Part shown: positions 44,880 to 52,779 of the stretch, piece after piece
Layout: each line of letters begins with the position of its first letter
How positions within the stretch are numbered: the stretch's first letter is position 1
NCBI GenBank assembly: GCA_018673255.1
Contig: JABHDC010000109.1
Coordinates: 1 to 62,387 of the forward strand
Reading direction: 5' to 3'
Length of the DNA: 62,387 bases
DNA from: Gemmatimonadota bacterium
GTDB lineage: Bacteria; Latescibacterota; UBA2968; UBA8231
Program-made: the position numbers and the translations under genes
The notes under the pieces: model-generated
Seen by the model: only the letters and a program-made list of their open reading frames with translations
Told to the model about the DNA's origin: nothing
The model's database searches: none

Positions 44880-45092
44880 CGGCTGAAATCGTCGATGGGC
44901 TGCCCGTGAGGCACATGATTCTGCTACGCGACCTTGGATTCTGCCGGGTCAATGCCTAGACTATCGGTAAGCGCTCAGAAGGGAGCCACCGGCCCGCGGT
45001 AAGGGTTTAACCCACCTTCATTCTACCAGAATACATCGACCTTCTTTCAGCCTGATTGGGCGGGCACCAGGCGCAGCGCGGGAGAAGGTAGT

Positions 45093-46109
45093 ATGTCCAA
45101 GTCGAAGACCCCCGACGACTACATCTGGCAGATCATCACCGAGGCCAGAGAACTCAGGCAGGCACACCGGCGTGGCGACGCCTCGGCCTGTGCCCGTATA
45201 CGCAAATACGTTCCCCGGTTCTTCAACGCCACCAGCGCCTCAATCCTCGCTGCCAGCGACATCGACTCCAGGCTGGTGGTTGCCCGGGAACATGGCTACG
45301 ATGATTACGATACGGCCTGGGAGATCCTCTTCGGTCACAAGTTCCTACGCGGCGACGCGAGCCTTGAGCATCTGAAGAAGCAGGCCAAGAAGCTGGTCCG
45401 AGCGTTCGGCGATGGTGACGCTGTAGTCCTCGAACGGATCCGGGAGCATTGGGGCAGAGAGACCTTTTCCCTCAACGACGCTCAGTTCGTCCTTGCTCGA
45501 GAATACGGCTTCGACAGCTGGCCGAAGCTGGTGGCCAAGCTGGAGGTGCCGGACGACCGCATTGAGATGAGTCGTCCTCAGCTTCTCGTCCTGGAGGGCA
45601 TCCACGACAGGGCGTGTGCAGGGATGGGCCGGCTGTTCTCGCGACACCTTCGAGCCGAGGCGTGGTGTGATACCATCTTCGTGGACCAGACGACCTATGG
45701 CGACGTCGTCGGCTCGCTGTCGCTTCCCTGCTCCGCTTGCAGCTTCGCCGTCGATACCATGTCGAGTCGAGCAGCTCTCGACATCGCCACGCCCCTGGCG
45801 ACCGCTCTCCTCGACCGGAACAGCGACGTAGAACAGCCGTTGACCCCACAGGAGAGGGCGGCGATGGAACCCATCTTCCTTGGCGTCCTCGGTGAACTCC
45901 AGCAGGCCTGGGCGCTGTTGCTCCCAACGGTCTTGAGTGACATGCAGATTCTGAACGAGCCGTCGCGGCTGCAGATTACCAGACCGGAGTCACTGGTCGT
46001 GCTGATCGGCCTGGAGGTCTGCACTCCTCAGATCGCAGGGCTCGTTCCGGTCGTCTACCCCGTGCCTGACGGGCTGTTCGACCTGCGACAACACTTCTCC
46101 AGAAGCTGA
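45093..46109 (+). CDS. Helical-repeat protein fused to a FliM middle-domain-like region
   Basis: 338 aa. Residues about 15-85 and 90-150 are two copies of a helical module (second copy: LEHLKKQAKKLVRAFGDGDA ... AREYGFDSWPKLVAKLE), the same as in the protein at 22340. Residues about 157-335 align to the FliM middle domain: GIHDRACAGMGRLFSRHL, VDQTTYGDVVGSLSLP, ALDIATPLATALLDR, LTPQERAAMEPI, LGELQQAWALLLP and LQITRPESLVVLIGLEV match in order and spacing. The CheY-binding N-terminal peptide and the C-terminal SpoA domain of FliM are missing. It lies 189 bp upstream of fliG. Function unknown. Confidence 0.75.
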   Translation: MSKSKTPDDYIWQIITEARELRQAHRRGDASACARIRKYVPRFFNATSASILAASDIDSRLVVAREHGYDDYDTAWEILFGHKFLRGDASLEHLKKQAKKLVRAFGDGDAVVLERIREHWGRETFSLNDAQFVLAREYGFDSWPKLVAKLEVPDDRIEMSRPQLLVLEGIHDRACAGMGRLFSRHLRAEAWCDTIFVDQTTYGDVVGSLSLPCSACSFAVDTMSSRAALDIATPLATALLDRNSDVEQPLTPQERAAMEPIFLGVLGELQQAWALLLPTVLSDMQILNEPSRLQITRPESLVVLIGLEVCTPQIAGLVPVVYPVPDGLFDLRQHFSRS

Positions 46110-46298
46110 TAGGCGCAGTGCGATGTCCTCCTCTCAGCCGCCCATACCGCCCACCCCTCGACGGGAAATCACCGTTCTCACGTCGTAAATGACTATGTTC
46201 AACAGGACAAGCCGAGCCCTATGACCGCACGGCCGCGAGCCTCCGACGTCCTTCGGACACAGGATCGGGTTCTCGGCAATTGAGACCGGAATTGGATC

Positions 46299-47339
46299 AT
46301 GGCCGAAGACCGCAACGCTGGCGCCGCTGACGAAGAAGAGGGAGAGGCTGAATTACCGACAATGCAGAAGGTGGCGATTCTGTTCGTCGCCCTTGGTCAG
46401 GAGGCCGCTGGTGAGGTGATGAAGTTCCTCTCCGATTACGAAATCGAAGAGATCACCCAGGCCGTGGCCAATCTGAAAACGGTCAGCGTCGAGATGCAGG
46501 ACAGGGTGATGGAGGAGTTCGAAACTCACCTGATGGCCGGTGAGTGGGTGGCGCAGGGTGGTATGGACTTCGCCCGTGGGGCGCTGGAACGCGCCGTCGG
46601 CCCGCGACGCGCGCAGGAAATCCTCGATCGAGTCGCCAGCACCGTGTCATCCGGTTTCTACATGCTCAAGAATGTTTCCCCCGAGCAGGTGGCGCCCTTT
46701 ATCTCCCATGAGCATCCCCAGACCATCGGTCTGATCCTGTCCCAGTTGGATCCAGCCCAGGCATCCGGGATCATGTCGAACCTGCCTGAACGCCAGCAGG
46801 CGGATGTGGCCTACCGCATTGCGACCATGGAGAACATCACGCCCGCCGTCCTCAAGGAAATCGAGGAAGCCCTGGAGGCCAGCCTGCGCGATATCCTTGG
46901 TGGTAACCAGGACGTGGGTGGCCCGAAAGTGGTGGCCGATATCCTCAACCTGACCGGTTCAAGCGTCGAGAAGAACGTGCTGGACCAGATGGACGGGCAG
47001 GATCCGGAGGTCGCCGAAGCAGTGCGCAACCTGATGTTCACCTTCGCCGACATCAACAAGCTCACCGATCGCGAATTGCAGATCCTGCTGCGCGAGGTCG
47101 ATCAAAAAGATCTCGTCATCGCCCTGAAAGCGGCCGAAGAGGAACTGAAGGACAAGATCCTCGGCAACATGTCGGAACGCGTGCGCACCTTCATCTCTGA
47201 GGAGATGGAGTTCCTCGGTCCGATGCGTCTGAGCGAGGTCGAAGAAGTTCAGCTGCGAATCGTGCAACAGGTCCGTCAGCTCGAAGAGCAGGGCCAGGTC
47301 ACGATCGTGCGCGGGGACGCCGACGACTCCTTCGTATAA
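46299..47339 (+). CDS. fliG: Flagellar motor switch protein FliG
   Basis: 346 aa, full length. N-terminal domain (about 20-115) from MQKVAILFVALGQEAAGEVM, middle domain with the conserved EHPQT (138-142), and C-terminal torque domain (about 246-335) with FADINKLTDRELQILLREVD and an intact charged helix DLVIALKAAEEELKDKI. In flagella FliG links the MS ring to FliM and meets the MotA loop. No fliF, fliH, fliI or other flagellar gene follows; it stands with the FliM-like fusion gene only. A terminator-like hairpin follows at 47409. Confidence 0.9.
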   Translation: MAEDRNAGAADEEEGEAELPTMQKVAILFVALGQEAAGEVMKFLSDYEIEEITQAVANLKTVSVEMQDRVMEEFETHLMAGEWVAQGGMDFARGALERAVGPRRAQEILDRVASTVSSGFYMLKNVSPEQVAPFISHEHPQTIGLILSQLDPAQASGIMSNLPERQQADVAYRIATMENITPAVLKEIEEALEASLRDILGGNQDVGGPKVVADILNLTGSSVEKNVLDQMDGQDPEVAEAVRNLMFTFADINKLTDRELQILLREVDQKDLVIALKAAEEELKDKILGNMSERVRTFISEEMEFLGPMRLSEVEEVQLRIVQQVRQLEEQGQVTIVRGDADDSFV

Positions 47340-47828
47340 TCGGAGGAAGCGGAGTCGTTCGACCTCTGACCGTCGCTTCTCAGAATACAGATATCCTGAT
47401 GGTGAATCGGCTCCGGGTGCCAGTGTGCGCTTGGAGCCTTTTTCTGTTGGTACCCTCGGATTGTCAGTCGGGGCCTCGACCTGCCTTGGTGACGGCGCCT
47501 GCCGTCTCATGGTCGTGGCTACTTCAGAAGGCGCTCGCGAGCTCTCTCTTCCCCGGTCCCTTCCAGGATACAGAGGGCGGCCCGGTGGCCGAGCCCCATG
47601 CGCCCGAGTTGAGATTTCGTGAGGCGCGACACTTCGTCGCCCAACATGTTCCACGTCATCGTAGCCCGCAGTCTGCGTTCTGCTGCTGGCGGCCAGCGGC
47701 ATGGGTCTGAGGACCGCTCCCCATCCACAAAGACCTTTGCTCAACAGACACCAATCTCACCATAATGACCTTTGTACGACCTATTCGCCTGACTATTCGT
47801 CTGACTACCTGCGAGGAGAATCAGTGAT
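47340..47828. other. 489-bp gap without a supported gene
   Basis: After the fliG stop there is a terminator-like hairpin (47409-47443) and then about 380 bp with short open frames on both strands, none with a good ribosome site, recognisable domain or consistent codon use. It ends in the promoter and ribosome site (GAGGAG) of the GH4 gene. Confidence 0.6.
47409..47443 (+). terminator. Rho-independent terminator downstream of fliG
   Basis: GGCTCC at 47409-47414 pairs with GGAGCC at 47433-47438 and is followed by TTTTT (47439-47443). It lies 70 bp after the fliG stop. Confidence 0.6.
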
Positions 47829-49199
47829 ATGTCGACCAAGGTGACGATCATCGGTGCGGGGAGTGTCGTCTTCTCGCTGGGGTTGGTGAAGGACCTGTGC
47901 CTGACCCCGGGGATGAAGGGGAGCAAGGTCTGCTTTATGGACATCAATGCTCAACGACTCGACGTGGTCTATCGACTCGCAATCCGCTACGCTGAAGACC
48001 TGGGTGCGGACCTGACATTCGACAAGACGCTCGATCGCGAGGCCGCCCTGCAGGAGGCGGACTTCGTCATCAACACCGCCACGGTCACCCACAACGAGCA
48101 CTTCATGAAGCGGCGTCGTGAATTGGCGGCGGAACACGGTTACTTCTACGGCCGCACGGGCATGCCGGAGTATCACAATCTGCAGATGATGCTCGACGTC
48201 GCCCGTGACATGGAACGGATCTGCCCGGACGCGTGGCTCCTGCTGGCGGGCAACCCCGTATTCGATGGCAGCACACTCATGACCAGACAGACCGGGATCA
48301 AGGTGTGCGGCCTCTGCCACGGGCACTATGGCTATCAGCAGATCGCCCGGGTGATCGGACTGGATCCAGACAAGGTCACCTGGCAGGCGCCGGGGCTGAA
48401 CCACAACATCTGGCTCACCGATTTCTATCACGAGGGTGAGGACGCCTATCCCCTGCTGGATGCGTGGATCGTAAATGAGAGCGAAACCTACTGGCGCGAG
48501 AACGACAACGTGTCGGCCCAGCTGTCCCCTTCAGCCATCCACCAGTATCGCATGTATGGCCTGATGCCCGTGGGTGATACACCGCGCCGCGGCGGCTGGT
48601 GGTACCACGTTGATCTGGAGACCCGCGCGCGCTGGTATGGCGGTGATGGCGGCGGCGACACACCGGCAGGGAGAGACAAGATCCTCGAAGGCAAACAGAA
48701 GAAGTTTCAGCAGATGAAGGAGGCGGCCTTCGATGCACAGGCGCGACCCGTCGAGATGTTCGGCGACCAGATGACGACGGAACAGCACGTGCCGATCATC
48801 GATGGGCTGATCAACGACAACGAGGGGCAATTCCAGGTGAACGTGCCAAATCAGGGCGCCCTGGCCGGTATACCCGACGACGTGGTCGTCGAATTGCCGG
48901 CGATCGTCAACAAGAAGGGGATCCAGCCGCTCCGGGTGCCGCCATTGCCACGCAAGATTCTTCTCGAATGCCTGTACCCCGACTGGCTGCAGATGGAACG
49001 CACCGTAGAGGCGCTGCTCACAGGTGACCTGTCGATGATGCTCTTCGGTGTTCTGGAGAACCACCAGACGCGTTCCTATGAACAGGCGATGGAGGTAATG
49101 GATGCCCTTCTCCAGATCGAGCCGAATGAACCGATGGCCCACGTGGAGGACATCAACGAGCACTACAGCTGGCCACACGACAGTATGAGGGAATCATGA
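47829..49199 (+). CDS. Glycoside hydrolase family 4 enzyme (alpha-glucosidase/galacturonidase type)
   Basis: 456 aa. The N-terminal TKVTIIGAGSVVFSLGLVKD is the NAD-binding GH4 signature; further family features are VINTATVTHNEHF, LLAGNPVFDGS, the metal-binding Cys in VCGLCHG and His in PGLNHNIWL. GH4 enzymes need NAD+ and Mn2+ and act by oxidation-elimination, in the cytoplasm. The sequence is nearer the alpha-glucosidase/alpha-galacturonidase branch than the phospho-glucosidases. The FAD oxidoreductase start overlaps its stop by four bases, so the two enzymes are coupled. Confidence 0.88.
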   Translation: MSTKVTIIGAGSVVFSLGLVKDLCLTPGMKGSKVCFMDINAQRLDVVYRLAIRYAEDLGADLTFDKTLDREAALQEADFVINTATVTHNEHFMKRRRELAAEHGYFYGRTGMPEYHNLQMMLDVARDMERICPDAWLLLAGNPVFDGSTLMTRQTGIKVCGLCHGHYGYQQIARVIGLDPDKVTWQAPGLNHNIWLTDFYHEGEDAYPLLDAWIVNESETYWRENDNVSAQLSPSAIHQYRMYGLMPVGDTPRRGGWWYHVDLETRARWYGGDGGGDTPAGRDKILEGKQKKFQQMKEAAFDAQARPVEMFGDQMTTEQHVPIIDGLINDNEGQFQVNVPNQGALAGIPDDVVVELPAIVNKKGIQPLRVPPLPRKILLECLYPDWLQMERTVEALLTGDLSMMLFGVLENHQTRSYEQAMEVMDALLQIEPNEPMAHVEDINEHYSWPHDSMRES

Positions 49200-50644
49200 G
49201 CGCTTACGAACCCGGATCCACCTTCGTTCAGGAAGTGGAGACCACCGTGACAGACAAGGCGGATGTGCTGGTCTGCGGCGGCGGCACCGCTGGATGCGTG
49301 GCCGCCATCGCGGCGGCACGGAACGGTGCCGACGTGCTGCTGCTGGAAGCGGGGCACTTCCTGGGCGGCATGATGAGTGAGGGAAACGCCGGCCTGACCA
49401 AATACATCGTCCACGGTACCGATGCCGAGGAGCAGGCTCTCATCGTGGAGAAGCTGCGGAAAAACCCCGCCGACGTGCAGCTGGTGGGCGGCATCCCGCT
49501 GGAGATCACGCACCGACTGCTGAAAGACAAAGCAGCCGTCGGTACTGCTGGCACGGGAGCCAGCTACGTGTACACCGACCGCGAGGCGTTCAAGATTCTG
49601 CTCTATGAGATGATGCAGGAAGCGGGGGTGCGCGTGGTGCTGCACGCCATGGTCTGCGACGTGATCGCCGATGGAAACGCCATCAAGGGGGTTGTGACCC
49701 AGACCAAGGCGGGGCGGTTGGCCTATCTGTGTGATTACGTCATCGACGCCACCGGCGACGGCGACGTGGCCACGTTGGCCGGCGTGCCCTTCGCGCTGGG
49801 CGTGGGGCCCGAGGATGCCGTGTACAAGCAGAAGCTGGCCCCCCTGGGGCAGATGCAGAACATTGGCTCCATGTTTCGTATCGGCAATGTCGATTTCGAC
49901 TGCTACATCGACCATCTCCGAGAGCATCCGCAAGAGTTCTCGCCGCAGCGCTTCGGCCTGATGACCTACCCGGAAATGCTCGAGGCGTACGATAGCGGCG
50001 AAATGGTGATTTTCATGGGCACTACCCCTTCAGGTCGAAAGTTCCAGGTCTACAACTATCCGCACCCCGGCGTCATGATCGGTTGCATCTCCGTCGGTGG
50101 CAGCCGCAATGGACTGGATCCATCCGAGCTGACCCGCGCCGAATACGACGTCATGATAGAGACCCGGAATCTGGTGGCCCTGCTGCGCGAATCCGTCCCT
50201 GGCTTCGAGCGTGCCTTCGTGCTGGACACACCCAAAGCCGGCGTGCGAGAGACCCGCCATTTCCAGGGCGAATACGTCCTCGATATCGCCGATGTCCTCA
50301 CCATCAGAGAATTTGGGGACACCATCGGCAAGGGCTGTCACCCGGTAGACATCGGGCCCATACCCGACGAGGTGGAGCAACTGGGCCAACGCAATGCCTG
50401 GTATTTCAACATCCCCTACCGAATCCTGGTTGCCATTGGCCGCGACAACCTTCTGCTGGCCGGACGCTGCACCTCGGCCACGCGGGAAGCGGCCGGCTGC
50501 CTCCGTCCCACAGTCACCTGCATGGTCATGGGACAGGCCGCAGGGACAGCGGCGGCCATGCTGTCGGGCGGTGGTCAGGCGGTCCGTGACATCGATACTC
50601 GGAGCCTCAGAGATCTACTCCGGGAACAAGGCGCCGTCCTCTGA
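49196..50644 (+). CDS. FAD-dependent oxidoreductase
   Basis: 482 aa. DVLVCGGGTAGCVAAIAAARNG is the FAD dinucleotide-binding loop, followed by LLLEAGHFLGGMMSEG, then DYVIDATGDGDVATLAG and a C-terminal NLLLAGRCTSATREAAGCLR with final flavin contacts. The family (FAD_oxidored) covers uncharacterised dehydrogenases often encoded beside glycosidases. Translational coupling to the GH4 gene suggests oxidation of a sugar-derived compound, but the substrate is unknown. The stop is followed by no clear terminator. Confidence 0.88.
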   Translation: MSAYEPGSTFVQEVETTVTDKADVLVCGGGTAGCVAAIAAARNGADVLLLEAGHFLGGMMSEGNAGLTKYIVHGTDAEEQALIVEKLRKNPADVQLVGGIPLEITHRLLKDKAAVGTAGTGASYVYTDREAFKILLYEMMQEAGVRVVLHAMVCDVIADGNAIKGVVTQTKAGRLAYLCDYVIDATGDGDVATLAGVPFALGVGPEDAVYKQKLAPLGQMQNIGSMFRIGNVDFDCYIDHLREHPQEFSPQRFGLMTYPEMLEAYDSGEMVIFMGTTPSGRKFQVYNYPHPGVMIGCISVGGSRNGLDPSELTRAEYDVMIETRNLVALLRESVPGFERAFVLDTPKAGVRETRHFQGEYVLDIADVLTIREFGDTIGKGCHPVDIGPIPDEVEQLGQRNAWYFNIPYRILVAIGRDNLLLAGRCTSATREAAGCLRPTVTCMVMGQAAGTAAAMLSGGGQAVRDIDTRSLRDLLREQGAVL

Positions 50645-50714
50645 GCCGGGGCCCCCCGATGAAGAGCATGTGCCAGGGTGGACTTGCCCGACCGGTCAGA
50701 GGACTCAGGTGTCG

Positions 50715-51128
50715 TCATACCTTGGACTCGACGTACCGCTGACAGGGCAGACAGAATCCGTAGCCGATCACCAGACCGTAGAGGGCCGTCAGAATACAGA
50801 TGGCCAGACCGGGTCCGAGGGCTCCGATGTCGTCGAGATTCTTGAGCATGATCACTGCACCGATCAGGACACCCACAACACCAGCGACCGCTGCGGCATG
50901 AGCTGCCAATCCCCATGACCTGGCCGCTGAGGTCGCAGCCACCGAGTCGAGCTCACCCGAACCCAGCGCACGGAACATGGCGGGGACTGAAGCACCTGAG
51001 ATCCACAGGGCGCCAAGCACGAATGTGACAACGATGATGATGGATGGCGGATCAACGAAAACTGTCAGATTGCTGCCAATGCCCAGGAGCAGGCCGACGA
51101 TGAGGAGGATGATTCCTGCGATACGCAT
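50715..51128 (-). CDS. MotA-like channel protein lacking the cytoplasmic loop
   Basis: 137 aa from the ATG at 51128 with AAGGGG upstream; four membrane helices (about 3-20, 28-48, 77-97 and 105-127). The first pair matches MotA (IILLIVGLLLGIGS, VDPPSIIIVVTFVLGALWISG). The second pair matches MotA helices 3 and 4 (VAGVVGVLIGAVIMLKNLDD, ALGPGLAICILTALYGLVIG). The 80-100-residue cytoplasmic loop that in MotA touches FliG is replaced by about 25 residues. No MotB/ExbD-type partner is nearby. Ion conduction is likely; what it drives is unknown. Confidence 0.8.
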   Translation of the reverse strand: MRIAGIILLIVGLLLGIGSNLTVFVDPPSIIIVVTFVLGALWISGASVPAMFRALGSGELDSVAATSAARSWGLAAHAAAVAGVVGVLIGAVIMLKNLDDIGALGPGLAICILTALYGLVIGYGFCLPCQRYVESKV

Positions 51129-51157
51129 GTGACACCCCTTGCGGCGATGGCCGCGAT

Positions 51158-51979
51158 TCAGGAACCGGCAGTGATGGCGCGCTGCCACTGCTGGCAACGT
51201 GCCAGCCCCTGCCGGGCCCGTTCACTGAGGCGGGATACGATCCCGCTGGTGAGATTCAGCTGAACCAGTTCTCGGTAGTGCCTTGCGGCACTCTTCGTAT
51301 CTCCATGCTCTTTTTCAGCCCACAACGCCGCCAGCAGTCGCTCATGTGGAGTCATGGACCGCTGGCGATCCTGACGCAGCTGCGATTCGACGTAGTAGGC
51401 TACGCCCCGCAGCCCCAGTGCCGAGCGCACCGCCTCGACTCCCTGTTCGATCGCCGCAAGCACGGTTGGCGCGGATGGCGTTCGGCGGCTGTCGCCATGC
51501 ATCTGCAGCGCTCGATGGAGCCAGCGACGCCGCTTCTGAAGCGGATCGATCTGTCCGCCCCCCCCTGACAAGTTGGCCACCGCGCTCTGTATGCGACCGA
51601 GTTGCAGGCGCTCCGCAACACGAATCAGCCTCTGTGTGCTTTCGGCCTCGGGAACCGACTCAGACGGGATCGGCTGGAACGACACCAGTCCGGCCGCCTG
51701 CAGATACCGAAGGCGGGCCCGAGCCCGAGTTGCTGTGGCCGCATCAACGCGATGTTGCTCATGCAGTGACAGGATCAGCCGGTACTCGACGACGGCTGAG
51801 TCGAGCATTCCGTGCGCCTTCTCACGGAGCAGGGCGGCCTCGAGAAGAGCGTCCCCGTCAGGCGAGGTTGCCGCGACGATCAGCGGACGTTCCCACCAGG
51901 ACGTGGTCGATTCCTGAGCCGGAAGGCGCACGGCGCTAACGCAGAGAGCAATCAGCAGGATGTGGAAGATGCGTTTCAT
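51158..51979 (-). CDS. Exported helical protein, third gene of two-component operon
   Basis: 273 aa from the ATG at 51979, which starts a signal peptide (KRIFHILLIALCVSAVRLPA). A GTG at 52054 overlapping the response regulator stop (GTGA) would add 25 residues before the signal and is an alternative. The mature part is helical, with TPR-like stretches (LREKAHGMLDSAVVEYRLIL; ERLLAALWAEKEHGDTKSA). I do not recognise a named family. Its position after the kinase and regulator genes suggests a periplasmic signal or sensor partner. Confidence 0.75.
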   Translation of the reverse strand: MKRIFHILLIALCVSAVRLPAQESTTSWWERPLIVAATSPDGDALLEAALLREKAHGMLDSAVVEYRLILSLHEQHRVDAATATRARARLRYLQAAGLVSFQPIPSESVPEAESTQRLIRVAERLQLGRIQSAVANLSGGGGQIDPLQKRRRWLHRALQMHGDSRRTPSAPTVLAAIEQGVEAVRSALGLRGVAYYVESQLRQDRQRSMTPHERLLAALWAEKEHGDTKSAARHYRELVQLNLTSGIVSRLSERARQGLARCQQWQRAITAGS

Positions 51980-52050
51980 GACTGGCACTAGAATAGACCC
52001 GCGACCCATCCGGGTTGTCACCTTCATGTACTGTTGCCGTACGATCTGTG

Positions 52051-52779
52051 TCACTTCTCTGTCAGCCCGGCATCAACTCCATCGACATCGACGAGACGGT
52101 AACCGACGCCATGCACCGTGAGCAGGTGACAGGGCTTGGATGAGTCTTGCTCCAGCGCCGCGCGGATCTCTGCCACGTGATTGTCGACGGTGCGTGTTGT
52201 GGGCAGGGCATCGTAGCCCCAGACCTCTTGCAGGATATCTGCCCGTGACACAGCCTTGCCCGCGCGTGTCCACAGGAGACGCAGGACCCCGAAGGCCTTC
52301 GGAGACAAGTGCACGGCGACACCGTCACACGTCGCCTCGTACGTCTCGAAATCGACACGAGCCGTGCCGAAGCACAGGACGGCATGGTCCGCCATCTCTG
52401 CCTGCGGCACAACGACACGTCGCAGCACAGCGCGCACCCTGGCCAGCAGTTCGCGAATGCCGACTGGTTTGGTGATGTAGTCGTCGGCTCCCAACTCCAG
52501 CCCCAGTACTTTGTCGACCTCTTCGCCGCGCGCGCTCAGCATGATGACGGGTGTCTGCCGACCTGCTTCGCGCAGTCGGCGGCAGACATCGTAACCATTC
52601 ATGCCCGGCAACATGATGTCGAGCAGGATCAGATCCACAGACGGCTCCAATGCCATCTTCAGACCGGATGATCCATCGTAGGCGGCCAACGCTTCGTAGC
52701 CCTCATAGTTCAGGTTGTCGACGATCACTCTCGAGATCGGACGCTCGTCTTCCACGACCAGGATCTTCGGCAATCTCAT
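52051..52779 (-). CDS. OmpR-type response regulator
   Basis: 242 aa. Receiver domain (about 5-120) with VVEDE, phospho-aspartate in LILLDIMLPG and the lysine in YITKPVG; winged-helix DNA-binding domain (about 140-235) with LSPKAFGVLRLLW and a recognition helix near TRTVDNHVAEIRAAL. It overlaps the kinase gene by four bases (52776-52779). It is the transcriptional output of the kinase; targets unknown, possibly its own operon. Confidence 0.9.
   Translation of the reverse strand: MRLPKILVVEDERPISRVIVDNLNYEGYEALAAYDGSSGLKMALEPSVDLILLDIMLPGMNGYDVCRRLREAGRQTPVIMLSARGEEVDKVLGLELGADDYITKPVGIRELLARVRAVLRRVVVPQAEMADHAVLCFGTARVDFETYEATCDGVAVHLSPKAFGVLRLLWTRAGKAVSRADILQEVWGYDALPTTRTVDNHVAEIRAALEQDSSKPCHLLTVHGVGYRLVDVDGVDAGLTEK

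Noticed and set aside
47519..47728. Short leftward frame in the gap after fliG
   Set aside because: No good ribosome site, and no family resemblance; coding support is too weak to list as a gene.
46959..47744. Leftward open frame overlapping the end of fliG
   Set aside because: More than half lies antisense to fliG; the remainder has no domain or ribosome site.
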